A stretch of 64,000 nt of DNA, from assembly GCA_013076295.1 (NCBI GenBank), contig RQOL01000729.1, positions 3,410,001 to 3,474,000 on the forward strand, given 5' to 3'. Both the position numbers and the translations under genes were made by a program. Source of the stretch: Sanderia malayensis (Eukaryota > Cnidaria > Scyphozoa > Semaeostomeae > Pelagiidae). How positions within the stretch are numbered: the stretch's first letter is position 1; each line of letters opens with the position of its first letter. This document shows, piece by piece, positions 46,151-58,183 of this stretch. The notes beneath the pieces were generated by a model that saw only the letters and a program-made list of their open reading frames with translations, searched no databases and was not told the origin of the DNA.

Positions 46151-46492
46151 ACATGGGCCGGGTTCGGTCGCTTCGCTCCCTCCCCGGAGCCCGTCAAGTA
46201 AACAAAGTTTAATCTGGTTGGCGCGCTTCGCGCGCTGCATTCGCTTCCGCTCATGCCCATACATACATACATACATACCTACATACATACATACATACAT
46301 ACATACCTACATACCTACATACCTACATACATACATACATACATACATACATACATACATACATACATACATACATACATGGGCCGGGTTCGGTCGCTTC
46401 GCTCCCTCCCCGGAGCCCGTCAAGTAGACAAAGCTTAATCTGGTTGGCGCGCTTCGCGCGCTGCATTCGCTGCCGCTCATGCCCATACATAC

Positions 46493-48217
46493 ATACATAC
46501 CCTACAATACATACCTTATAATACATACCCTACAATACAAACCCTACAATACAAACCCTACAATACATACCCTACAATACATACCCTACAATACATACCC
46601 TACGATACATACCCTACGATACATACCCTACGATACATACCCTACGATACATACCCTACGATACATACCCTACAATACATACCTTATAATACATACCCTA
46701 CAATACAAACCCTACAATACAAACCCTACAATACATATCCTACAATACATACCCTACAATACATACCCTACAATACAAACCCTAATATTCATACCCTACA
46801 ATACATACCTTACAATACATACCCTACACTACATAACCTACAATACATACCCTACAATACATACCCTACTATACATACCCTACAATGCATACCCTACAAT
46901 ACATACCCTACAATACATACCCTACAATACATACCCTACAATACATACCCTACAATACATACCCTACAATACATACCCTACAATACAAACCCTACTATTC
47001 ATACCCTACAATACATACCTTACAATACATACCCTACACTACATAACCTACAATACATACCCTACAATACATACCCTACTATACATACCCTACAATGCAT
47101 ACCCTACAATACATACCCTACAATACATACCCTACAATACATACCCTACAATAAATACCCTACAATAAATACCCTACAATACATACCCTACAATAAATAC
47201 CCTACTATTCATACCCTACAATACATACCTTACAATACATACCCTACACTACATAACCTACAATACATACCCTACAATACATACCCTACTATACATACCC
47301 TACAATGCATACCCTACAATACATACCCTACAATACATACCCTACAATAAATACCCTACAATAAATACCCTACAATACATACCCTACAATAAATACCCTA
47401 CAATAAATACCCTACAATAAATACCTTACAATACATACCCTACAATACATACCCTACATAACATACCCTACAATAAATACCCTACGATACATACCCTACG
47501 ATACATACCCTACGATACATACCCTACGATACATACCCTACGATACATACCCTACAATACATACCTTATAATACATACCCTACAATACAAACCCTACAAT
47601 ACAAACCCTACAATACATACCCTACAATACATACCCTACAATACATACCCTACAATACAAACCCTACTATTCATACCCTACAATACATACCTTACAATAC
47701 ATACCCTACACTACATAACCTACAATACATACCCTACAATACATACCCTACTATACATACCCTACAATGCATACCCTACAATACATACCCTACAATACAT
47801 ACCCTACAATACATACCCTACAATAAATACCCTACAATAAATACCCTACAATACATACCCTACAATAAATACCCTACTATTCATACCCTACAATACATAC
47901 CTTACAATACATACCCTACACTACATAACCTACAATACATACCCTACAATACATACCCTACTATACATACCCTACAATGCATACCCTACAATACATACCC
48001 TACAATACATACCCTACAATAAATACCCTACAATAAATACCCTACAATACATACCCTACAATAAATACCCTACAATAAATACCCTACAATAAATACCTTA
48101 CAATACATACCCTACAATACATACCCTACATAACATACCCTACAATAAATACCCTACAATACATACCATACAATACATACCCTACAATACATACCCTACA
48201 ATACATACCCTACAATA
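46493..48217. repeat. 14-bp minisatellite with higher-order structure
   Basis: ACCCTACAATACAT units carry variant markers that recur as blocks. The CACTACATAACCTAC variant lies near 46828, 47037, 47248, 47710 and 47919 (steps of about 210). A run of five to six ACCCTACGATACAT units lies at 46604-46668 and again at 47481-47545. Blocks of many units were therefore duplicated together. Confidence 0.9.
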
Positions 48218-48795
48218 CTTCCCCCTGGCAAGCGACCACCTAGCGCCCACCCTGCCGCCCCCCTAAAAGCCGTTTAAAAATGAATTCATCAACGTACTTT
48301 AAAAACACTAAAACTTTCAAATTAAATTAACGTGGCCAATTTTTGTCCTACACACTCCACGAAAATATCAACATGAAGCTAATAGCTTGGCGAACATTTA
48401 TCGAAAGTATTTGGGTGAAAAAAACAAAGTTGTGGCAGGTTAAAATTTATTTTTCGCGAATGCAAAACACACGCGTGTTGCTTGAAAATTTCGTGTTTTC
48501 CAGCAAAATCCAAACTCGGCCAAAACTGTCCAAAAACAGAGGAAAATCAACAAAACAAAAAAAACAAAGCCATATAACTTTAGTTCTTGTGTAAATAAAC
48601 AGTTATCGAAAGTTTAAATGGAGAAAATCGGCCCAGAACGACCCGAGAAAATCACAATTGTCTTCGTGTTTTGGTTAGGCCCTCGAGCCGAAAGAAAAAC
48701 GTGAGGTTAAACAAAACAAAACTCGTGCTATTTAAAGCAAAAAACAATTGAATAAAGGAAATACCTTGAAATAATTGTCCACATATTGTCTCCAC

Positions 48796-48895
48796 NNNNN
48801 NNNNNNNNNNNNNNNNNNNNNNNNNNNNNNNNNNNNNNNNNNNNNNNNNNNNNNNNNNNNNNNNNNNNNNNNNNNNNNNNNNNNNNNNNNNNNNN
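48796..48895. other. Assembly gap (100 N)
   Basis: Exactly 100 undetermined bases, the conventional length for a gap of unknown size. It separates the H6 body from the 3' cassette of another element. Confidence 0.99.
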
Positions 48896-48937
48896 GCTGC
48901 ATTCGCTCACGCTCATGCCCATACATACATACATACA

Positions 48938-48969
<32 letters not shown>

Positions 48970-49395
48970 CATACATACATACATACATACATACCTACAT
49001 ACATACATACATACATACATACATACATACATACCTACATACATACATACATACATACATACAGACATACATACCTTGGCGCACTTCGTGCGCTGCATTC
49101 GCTTACGCTCATGCCTCTTAGAATCCCACGTACAATAGCTTAGCTCACTGCGCTCGCCTGTCTATCTATTATAAAGAAACATTGACCGATAGAGCGCACT
49201 TCGTGCGCTGCATTCGCTTACGCTCATGCCTCTTTCAACCCCACGTACAATGGGTTGGTTCGATGCGCTCGCCTGTCTATCTATTATCAAGAAACCTTAA
49301 CTGATAGGCCACACTTTGTGCGCTGCATTCTTTTACGCTCATGCCTCTTTCAACCCCACGTACAATGGGTTGGCTCGCTGCGCTCGCCAACATAA
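48896..49395. repeat. Helitron 3' cassette remnant, TACA microsatellite and 114-bp units
   Basis: After the gap come GCTGCATTCGCTCACGCTCA and a TACA microsatellite (about 48920-49072). Then about 2.7 units of the 114-bp repeat follow in the same orientation as in H2 (hairpins GCGCACTTCGTGCGC near 49080 and 49194). No terminus is visible. Confidence 0.75.
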
Positions 49396-51741
49396 ATGTT
49401 GAGAGATTGGCCTTGTTTTGGCAAAATAGGCTTGTATTGGTGATTTTTGCATTGACATGCAATATTGGATCATAAGATGGCAATTGACCTTTGAAAGGTT
49501 TGGTGAAGGGATAGTGAAAAGTTGAATGAATGAATTGTAACTGTGGATAGGTTAGCAGAACAATGAACTTAAATTTTACTAATATACATATGTCATAACA
49601 AATGAGCATTTATTTTGTGCAAGTATTGCAATTGACTCCCATTGGATATAAGTAATACATTGTTATTTCACCAGTGTCCTATATGAGTCTGTTATAATTA
49701 GGGAATAACGTTGAACAACAGTTAATTAAATTACAATGTGATAGAAACTTACATAAAGAGAATATTCCTTCCATGAGTTTTTCAAGGATTTCATTGACTT
49801 TTCATGCATAGTGTAGTTAATGTTTGCTTCAGTCATTTGACATTTGCATGGTGTGAATAGCAAGTATTATTGACATTAACAGCTTGGGTTAATCACTTCA
49901 GTACTTGTTTCACTAAGAATCATATAGGAAAAAAGGAAGAATTAATAATGAATTAAATCACCATATGACAGTTATAGGTTATAGAACAACATGATAGTTG
50001 TGCAGCCATATTCATCACTAACCCTTGTGGATTACATGGGAAAAGATGTTTGAAATGCAAAATGAGTGAAAATTATCCTTCCACTGGTCTATGAATACAT
50101 CATCCATAATCAATATTGGAGATAAAAATAGCTTCATGAGGATGTCAATATATCTTGCTTGTGACACATTACACATAGAGGCAATGAAGAGTCAAGAATC
50201 CTGGTGAATACTTTAAGAACCATTTTAAATCCAAGCTAACACTGGCAGGCACATGTAGTCAGGGCATAAAACATTTATTTTGGAAGCAAGTAAACTATAA
50301 AGGTATAAAGTAACTAACCTAAATTTTTGATTTTGTTACAATCAGTGAAGTGAAGTTTGAATGGCCTAACAAAATTAAGATGGTTTAACAACTGGAGGAA
50401 ATTGAATTCGGAATAAGTTAAAAATAAGATATAAGTGTATTACCTATAAGATACGTTGAAAATGTCCCCTGTAAATTTGGAAATAGTTTCCCAACTATAA
50501 GTTGTCCTGTTTGATGATCTTTTTGTGATGCCAAGCCAAGCTGTTTCAAATTGGAATATCAAAAGTTAGCGGTGTTATTGGTGGCCTGGTCATTGATGGA
50601 AAAGAGGCCAAAGTTTTTTTAATGTTACATAACGACCTCGTTTCAATTGTGGATAAAGTTTTATTATTGGCAAAGAAGAACTGCAGAAATGCATCTCATT
50701 AAGAACGGACATTGATGAAGCTCGGTAAATTTGAACAGAGAGTACATTAATCCTACATTGTTTTGGTGTATAATATAATAGTACATAAACGGTAATAAAG
50801 CAAGTATCATCGACGATAGCTTCAATTATGTGCTACACACAACTATAAAAACCTTTGGCATATACAATGTCATAAAGGAAAGCATGGGCTTTAAAATGCA
50901 CGAAAAAAATGTACACAAACTGTAATGTTCATTTAGCGTTCATGATTTATAAATCGATAGTGAAGATAAATGAGAGATAATTGGTCCCATCTGTAGATTG
51001 TATTAATGTCTTCATTCATCATGTGGAGTGTCCAGCGATGTTGACAGCATTGTTCAATATCAAATTCACACTCGCGTGGCACAAATCAACGACACGGATG
51101 TCTGTTCTCTTGATGCTTCGTGCATTCTCGCCATTAAGTTTGGTCATAGTAAAAAAAGAAGATTGCCGGTTACATTAGTTTAAAGCTCGAACACCAACTT
51201 CAAGGGGTAACCTTTGTTCGAGGTTTCCTTGGTGTTCATGAAAACTGCAATTTTAATTTGGAATATGTAATACTACATATTCAAGAGTTAAATTTAATAA
51301 GTACATTAGTTATCATTAGTTATTGGGATGAGAGAGGGATAATCTTAATGTTGTATGCAATTTCTTATCAAAAAAAACTATTGTCAATGGACATATTGCA
51401 GTTTTCACAGAGAAAAGGAAAGCCATACTCCCATAGGCAATATCGGAGAGCATGGCAAAGCATATCTCTTTTGATACAGGCGCTACGCAGGACCCAGATC
51501 GTGTTGTTGTTGATAAACACTCCCGGACACTGGAGTGTTGTGAAAGTGTCCGGATCGTTCTTGATGGATCTTATTGACTGGAGTGGCGTGGCAAACCAGG
51601 AATGCTCATCACACTGTATAGTGCAACAAAGCCGATCCGCTAGAACCACAATCTGAGCCCTCGTGTTTTGTGTGTGTGTGTGTATTTTGGTAGACGCCCT
51701 TGAGAGCAACGCGATTTATGCTCAAACGTTTGTGAAGACCT
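49396..51741. other. 3' flank of Helitron B, no gene recognised
   Basis: AT-rich DNA. From about 50650 onward it can be matched to the flank of Helitron A (CCGGTTACATTAGTT near 51167 and 33831; CCCATAGGCAATATCGGAGA near 51430 and 34086), so it is probably element sequence. Short frames have no known domain. Confidence 0.4.
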
Positions 51742-52161
51742 TTACAGGACTTCTTGGAAGACAATATTTTTTGTCTTCATGTGTGTTTCCTCTGGGAGGA
51801 ATACTTTGAGCCCGTCAAATGACGTTGCTCTTGACATGGCCACATATAACTGACCATGTGTGAACACGGGCTCTGGTAAATACAAACCAACATACCTCAG
51901 AGATTGTCCCTGTGCCTTGTTGATGGTAAGGCAGTATGCTAGTCTGACTGGAAATTGCCGTCGTTTGATGTTGAATGGCATCTCGGTGTCCTGTGTTGAC
52001 AATGTTATTCTGGGAATCATGACCTGCTGGCCTCTGTGTTCCTTCGTGATGATCTCTGCTGTAATCACGTTACGTCGGAGATGGCGTACAATGAGTCTTG
52101 TGCCATTGCAAAGACCTTTCTTTGGATTTAGATTCCTCAGAAGAATTATTGTTGCGCCAAC
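51742..52161 (-). CDS. Helitron B exon 5: helicase C-terminal motifs
   Basis: VGATIILLRNLNPKKGLCNG, VRHLRRNVITAEIITKEHRG, RLAYCLTINKAQGQSLRYVG (motif V), LYLPEPVFTHGQLYVAMSRA (motif VI) and FDGLKVFLPEETHMKTKNIV end at a TAA at 51742. This is the undamaged counterpart of the copy A exon split by a LINE and it defines the empty LINE target. Confidence 0.9.
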   Translation of the reverse strand, partial: VGATIILLRNLNPKKGLCNGTRLIVRHLRRNVITAEIITKEHRGQQVMIPRITLSTQDTEMPFNIKRRQFPVRLAYCLTINKAQGQSLRYVGLYLPEPVFTHGQLYVAMSRATSFDGLKVFLPEETHMKTKNIVFQEVL

Positions 52162-52300
52162 CTTAAACAAAGAGAGTTGGAAATTACATTGTATATTGCA
52201 GTATATTATCATTTTAATGAAGGAAAGTCAGGCTTAAAAAAATGCTATGAGGGTGGATTTCAATTCATGTATACATAATTGTTACATAGGAAGATTATAC

Positions 52301-53330
52301 CTTGAGTCTAAGTCGATGTAATGGCATTCCGTTAGGAGTTAGATTGTTGATAAACTCAATTGGATATGCCGCCTCCTCATCTCGATCCTCTGTTACAACA
52401 CTGTCTGTGCTGTAGTATGTTCTTTCAGGAATTTGTAGTCTTTCCAGAATGATGTCGTTGATTTCGTGTGAAAAGTCATTCTTTGGGGTAAGACAACAAC
52501 GTTCTGACATGGTTACCGGATCCAGCATGAGGCGCGACTGTGGTGTGTTTGGCTGGGGGTATATAAAGTTGAGCATTTCCTCTTGCGAAGATGTGCATAT
52601 TTGATGTGGCAAAGTGACATTGTCAAGTGCATCATGTGGTTCTTGTTTGTTGCCGAGTCTTAGAAGCCATTCTGAGAATTCTCTGTAAGATTCATCTTGA
52701 ACAGCTCTCATGTTTGTGTGCAAGCGATGTTGTTGAAACTGTGCCACAAATCATTGATTTGATATGATTTAAGACTCTCTGAAACGATTTTCTCCCTTCC
52801 TGCTTTGGGAACAACAGGTAAGACTTGTCTGAAATCGCCACCAAGTAACATGAATTTGCCACCAAATGGCTTGTCAACTCTTGTGATATCCCGAAGCAGT
52901 CTGTCAACTGCTTGTAATGCCAATGCTGGTATCATTGAGGCCTCGTCCCATATGAACAGGGTTGTTTCACGCAATACTTGTGCTCTTCGGCTCTGTCTCT
53001 TGACATTGCATGTTGATTCCATCTTCAATGGTATTGGAATTTGGAATTGTGAATGCGATGTTCTCCCATTGATAAGCAATGTTGCTGCAATTCCTGACCA
53101 AGCCATACACTGAACTTTGTGTCCCGAAGCATTGAGGTTGCGAACCAGCGTGTTGTAGAGAAATGTTTTCCCTGTGCCAGCTGGTCCGTCCAGAAAGTGA
53201 CAGTTCTGCTCTGATTGCACCTCAATTGCTTGAATAATGGCTGTGTATACTGCTTGTTGTTCTAGATTCAATGCAGCGTGCATTTGTTCTCCTTGCTCTC
53301 TTTCATGTTCAACATCTATGTGATCTTCCT
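52301..53330 (-). pseudogene. Helitron B exon 4: Pif1-type helicase motifs I-III
   Basis: Open without stop from the acceptor through EHEREQGEQMHAALNLEQQA, GPAGTGKTFLYNTLVRNL (intact Walker A), LRETTLFIWDEASMIPALAL and FMLLGGDFRQVLPVVPKAGR. It is shifted by one base near 52742 (NDLWHSFNN against QFQQHRLHTNMRAVQDES). After that it is open to LHRLRLK and the donor at 52301. It is one base shorter than the same exon of copy A, which agrees with a single deletion. Confidence 0.9.
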
Positions 53331-53424
53331 CTGAAACATAAACAACAGTTTCATTTGGGATAAATAAAAGTATATCTTGGCTGAACTATTACAGTGAAAA
53401 TCATAATATTAAATTGTAAATCAC

Positions 53425-54673
53425 CTTGTTCCGGAATGAGAAAGTCGACCGGTAGCTGAGGAAGGTGATCGTAATTCGTGATGGATAAACCATGAACCTT
53501 CAAATTGTTGTCAATATCATGTAGACATTGATACATGTGTCTGTCTTGAAAGGTTATGTCTGGATTGTTGAGTTGATCACAGTCTGACAAAGTCTTCACT
53601 CATTGCTTCTTTGAAGGCGTTGAAGAGAGTCTGATGTCTGACGGCGTTTGAAAGAGTAGCAATGATGCAAACAACTGTCTGAGTTGTGAAGGCATATTGA
53701 AGATGGCAGCTTCATCAAGACACGTGTGACTTCGGCATCATCTTCTAACAGCCCAGAGCTAATGCTGCATCTTTGAAGGAATCACATAGATTACCTTCTA
53801 CTGTACGAAGGTCTTCAAATGAAGTAGCTCCTCGTTGATGCAATAGCAAGAGTCTGAGTGCGAATCTTTGCTCGCAAGGTCTCGGCTGCACTTGATTAAT
53901 TCTACCAATGATTGGCATTGTTCTTCTTTGTCTGGTTGTCCATGTTTTTGAACGCTCCTGGAAGACATAATGCTCTGGTATCTCATGATAGAGGTACTGA
54001 TGCGCAGCTGGATCTTGCTGGTTCAGTTCAAACCATGCTGTAAGTGTTGTTCTGTCACCATGTTGTTGAGCCTTTGTTCGGCATCATTGTCACGAAAGAT
54101 GACTTGTTGCTCAAGTGGTAGATGAACAGAAAGCCGTTTGACTATGTGGCTTTTGTCGTGCATGGGGAACTGCAGAAGCCGATAAACAGCTTCATGTGGT
54201 CCAATATATCTTGCGTTGATGTATTGGCGCACCTCGTCGTGTTCAATGTCTTGAGGAACTTGTTGTTGATTTTCTTCAAGAATTTCAACATGTGCCATAT
54301 CATGTCCTTTGTGGATATATTTGAAGATGTACTTGACACTTTTTACTGTACTGCATATTTCCACGTTGATATGACACTGATATTTGATGAGTAGGTTTCT
54401 GTTGTGTGGTACTACCCAAGTATCATCCAAAATGCGGTCATTCACATTGACTGGATGAAGACAGCGTCGTCTATAGAGAGGATAGCCGTTGACATTGATT
54501 TGAGTTTCAGCAACTTGTTCTTTCGGAAAGTGCTTTTTGCATTTATTATTTTCCATGCACACGCATCGAGGATTTAAAACTCCACAGGGTCCATGTGTCA
54601 TGTGTTTTAGGACCAACTTGTGGTATCTTGCATCCTGTGGATCCGGTATCTCTGCTGATATGAGTTGATCCAC
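53425..54673 (-). pseudogene. Helitron B exon 3: Rep tyrosine region, frameshifted
   Basis: It opens VDQLISAEIPDPQDARYHKL, then MTHGPCGVLNPRCVCMENNK and the finger KCKKHFPKEQ. The catalytic VKSVKYIFKYIHKGHDMAHV is intact. The frame shifts near 54060 and several more times to 53590; the homology continues as FEDLRTVEGNLCDSFKDAAL and FNAFKEAMSEDFV, to LIPEQ at the donor. The exon is 1249 nt against 1258 in copy A. Confidence 0.85.
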
Positions 54674-54773
54674 CTGACAATAAACATGATAATTAGCAAC
54701 TATTATTGAGATCACGTACAGAATAGTTGTAGCGCATGTCCATCATGACATACTCTGCATTTGATATTAAATA

Positions 54774-56839
54774 CTAGGGGTCATCACTCGCTTCGCTCGT
54801 TCGCCCCAGCCCGTCAAGTAAATAAGGCTTAATCTGGTTGGCGCACTTCGTGCGCTGCATTCGCTAACGCTCATGCCCCTTTCAACCCCACTTACAATGG
54901 CTTAGCTCGCTGCGCTCGCCTGTGGTTGGCGCACTTCGTGCGCTGCATTCGCTTACGCTCATGCCCTTTCAACCCCACTTACAATGGGTTAGCTCGCTGC
55001 GCTCGTCTGTGGTTGGCGCACTTCGTGCGCTGCATTCGCTTACGCTCATGCCCCTTTCAACCCAACGTACAATGGGTTAGCTCGCTGCGCTCGCCTGTCT
55101 ATCTATTATCAAGAAACATTGACTGATAGAGCGCACTTCGTGCGCTGCATTCGCTTCGCTCATGCCTCTTTCAACCCCACGTACAATGGGTTAGCTCGCT
55201 GCGCTCGCCTGTCTATCTATTGTCAAGAAACATTGACTGATAGGGCGCACTTCGTGCGCTGCATTCGCTTCGCTCATGCCTCTTTCAACCCCACGTACAA
55301 TGGGTTAGCTCGCTGCGCTCGTCTGTGGTTGGCGCACTTCGTGCGCTGCATTCGCTTCGCTCATGCCTCTTTCAACCCCACGTACATTGGGTTAGCTCGC
55401 TGCGCTCGCCTGTCTATCTATTATCAAGAAACATTGACTGATAGAGCGCACTTCGTGCGCTGCATTCGCTTCGCTCATGCCTCTTTCAACCCCACGTACA
55501 ATGGGTTAGCTCGCTGCGCTCGCCTGTCTATCTATTGTCAAGAAACATTGACTGATAGGGCGCACTTCGTGCGCTGCATTCGCTTCGCTCATGCCTCTTT
55601 CAACCCCACGTACATTGGGTTAGCTCGCTGCGCTCGCCTGTCTATCTATTATCGAGAGACATTGACTGATAGGGCGCACTTCGTGCGCTGCATTCGCTTC
55701 GCTCATGCCTCTTTCAACCCCACGTACAATGGGTTAGCTCGCTGCGCTCGCCTGTCTATCTATTGTCAAGAAACATTGACTGATAGGGCGCACTTCGTGC
55801 GCTGCATTCGCTTCGCTCATGCCTCTTTCAACCCCACGTACAATGGGTTAGCTCGCTGCGCTCGCCTGTCTATCTATTATCAAGAAACATTGACTGATAG
55901 GGCGCACTTCGTGCGCTGCATTCGCTTCGCTCATGCCCCTTTGAACCCCACTTACAATGGGTTAGCTCGCTGCGCTCGCCTGTGTATCTATTACCAAGAA
56001 ACATTAGCTGATAGGGCGCACTTCGTGCGCTGCATTCGCTTACGCTCATGCCTCTGCCTACTCCTCTTGCAACAGTTTGGCTCGCTTCGCTCGCCTGATA
56101 ACCCCTTATCATAATTTGTTTATTGAAACTTTGGGCTTGTTTACATTAGGCCTAAGCGTCGCAAGCATGCCTACTACCTAAACTATAACTATCTCACTCA
56201 AAAAACAAAACAAAACTATCACCTGTGTTCTCAATTGTCTCCTGTAATTTTCCAGAGGTCTCTCAAACAATTCGCAAGTCTTTACAAAGGTAATTCAGGT
56301 CGTAAAACACTTTGAAAGGCGCCCAGTTATCCTTTGTGTTGAAAACAAAAACACGCGTCTTCTCCAAAAGTACCTGCTGTTCAACCCGAGGGCTAATTTG
56401 CATGATAACGAAAAACGCCTGACTGTTCACGTGAAGTTGCGAAAGAGCCAATCAAATTGCAGCAAGAGGCAAAACGCGTCACGTGAACAGCGAACGCTTT
56501 GTTCGAAATTGGATTTCGCGACGCGAATTTGGAAGTTTCGCGAGCGTAAACCGTCGTTTTTTCGTGATAGCCAATTAGGCGAACTTTAACAAAGAATTTC
56601 CCAACCTTTTAGTCGAAATTGTGAGCTCTCATATAGATAACTTTTTGGTTCAGCCGGCAAAGAACAACTAACTTAAAAATAGGGCAGATTGAGGGTCTCA
56701 AAAAAAGCCTTTATGGATACCTCGTTCGCCGTTTCGGTCCATTGTTTTGGGGCGTTCGACCTATTGTTTCGGGTCGAATCTATTGTTTTAGGCAGAGTTT
56801 CGCCACCGTCACGTGACTCCGCAGAATATATATATTAGA
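54774..56839 (-). mobile_element. Non-autonomous Helitron H2 (full length) in a Helitron B intron
   Basis: On the minus strand it starts TCTAATATATATATTCTGCG at 56839 and ends GATGACCCCTAG at 54774. The flanks are A before the first T and T after the final G, the classic Helitron A/T target with no duplication. It has CACGTG about 25 bp from the 5' end and iterons (ATTGTTT) at 56782, 56763 and 56741. The 3' end carries the same foldable segment as H1 (GGGGC..GACCCC, CTAG). The 5' unique region (56100-56700) matches H1, and the rest is a 114-bp array. It lies wholly in the intron between 56894 and 54674, so it need not disturb splicing. Confidence 0.88.
54830..56095. repeat. 114-bp tandem array inside Helitron H2
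   Basis: GCGCACTTCGTGCGCTGCAT, then GCTCATGCC, ACAATGGGTTAGCTCGCTGC and CTATTATCAAGAAACATTGA repeat about eleven times, usually at 114 bp, with some short units of about 80 bp at the 3' side (54840-55060) and near 55326. A 331-codon frame through it (38-residue period) is an artefact. Confidence 0.93.
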
Positions 56840-56894
56840 TAATTATATGAGTAAGAATTATTACACTCTCTGTATCTAAGTATGTAGATATTAC

Positions 56895-58074
56895 CTGTTG
56901 TGGTGTTCGTGGTTTATCAGCTTGTGAAAGAAACAGGATCATGTGTGCGTGTGGCAATCCTCTCTTCTGAAATTCTATGACATACACATGTGCAGTGACA
57001 TGTCCAAGAATGTGGTTGTGTAGTATGTCCTGGAGTAGTTCTTTGAGTTTGAGTTGAAATACTCGAGTGACAATGTCTGGTCGATCATTGGCTGTCTGAT
57101 ACGGATGAATGTTTTCTTCTATCTCCTTCCATTTAGGATTGGCAGTCATTGTGAGGAAGATGTCTGGCTTGCCATACTTCCTTACAATTGTCATTGCATC
57201 TTGAAAATGTTGATACATGTTTCTTTGGCTTCCTGGAAAGGATGATGGTAGAATGATAACACGGCCAACATCGATATGGATGGGCTGATTCGGATTGTTA
57301 GCCCTGGCCATCTGGTTTTCGATTTCAGCTCTTCTGTTGAGATGATCCATCAGGCCTCGATAAGTGTCAGCACGAAGCTGGCGTTGATTGGTCATGATCC
57401 AGTGCAGTTTATTGCCTTCTATCTTCGTATATGCATCTACCAGATACTGTTGAAATAGAAGTGATGCAATGTGGATGCTGAGAATGCATCCCTGACTGGA
57501 TTCTGTATAAATAGTATTCAGCGAGGGTTAGTCTGGTACGACGGTTACGATTGTTGTGGTGTTGACCCGCTACGTGTGCTGTCGGCAATCGTTGAAGGTC
57601 CAAACTGTAGCCTCTGTCACCATGAAAGAAATCAATGGATACGTGAGAGGATCAGCACTTGGACTGGTTGCGTAAATCTTCATGAGATCTCCGTGTCTTG
57701 TTTGAACTTGCAATTCTCTATCATCAGGATTCGGTGCACCTCCATTCTGTACTGTGTATATAGCTGCAATTCTCTGGCAGTAGGATTATCGTATCTGCGA
57801 TCTTGATGTGGGCGACCTGTTATGATCATTTTGAATGTCGGAACAGGCTGATTGTTTGCAATAGCTTGCTGCCGCTGTTCCTCCAATATTTCACCCATGC
57901 TTCGAAAATGTTGTGCAAATCGATTGACTGCCATTAATTCATTCTGGAGAAGTGCAACAATGTCCAAATCTAGATGTTGTTCTGTTGCAGTGTTTTGCCG
58001 TTCCTGCAATGCTTGTTGCGTATCCATGATGTAAAGTTCTGCGTATTTTCTGGATCTGTCTGTCTCTGTTACAC
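56895..58074 (-). pseudogene. Helitron B exon 2: Rep domain with intact HUH, frameshifted
   Basis: The exon is 1180 nt against 1184 in copy A, consistent with small indels. The frame is lost after DNPTARE (near 57775), near HGDRGYSL (57625) and near YRIQ (57485), then is open from TNQRQLRADTYRGLMDHLNR to the donor at 56895. The HUH metal site RGLPHAHMILFLSQADKPRT is canonical. Rep nicks single-stranded DNA and forms a tyrosyl link to start rolling-circle transposition. Confidence 0.88.
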
Positions 58075-58183
58075 CTGTTAATGATGCAAAGCATAAGTTA
58101 GGTAAATAGAAATTCAACTGTAGCCAGCATAAATGAATAATAAGTTATATTGATAATGACTGGAATCATATTGTATCAATTAC

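Larger units (their letters stand above)
45988..48795 (-). mobile_element. Minisatellite-bearing Helitron H6 (5' end lost in the assembly gap)
   Basis: The 3' end on the minus strand is GCCCCCGGCTAG at 45988-45999, abutting the 5' end of H5. The 3' cassette occurs three times (45988-46095, 46152-46262, 46381-46492), separated by TACA microsatellites. The 14-bp array is 46493-48217. The unique body 48218-48795 matches H5 (for example AAAGCCATATAACTTTAGTT near 45348 and 48567; GAAATACCTTGAAATAATTG near 45540 and 48758) up to the gap. By comparison with H5, roughly 400 bp of 5' end are missing. Confidence 0.72.

Noticed and set aside
46086..46438. [12 protein letters not shown] and [12 protein letters not shown] frames (also near 48.9 kb)
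   Set aside because: These are translations of TACA microsatellite, not proteins.
55119..56114. 331-codon frame with a 38-residue repeat (FVRCIRFAHASFNPTYNG-like)
   Set aside because: It is produced by the 114-bp Helitron array, whose period is a multiple of three. There is no independent coding evidence.
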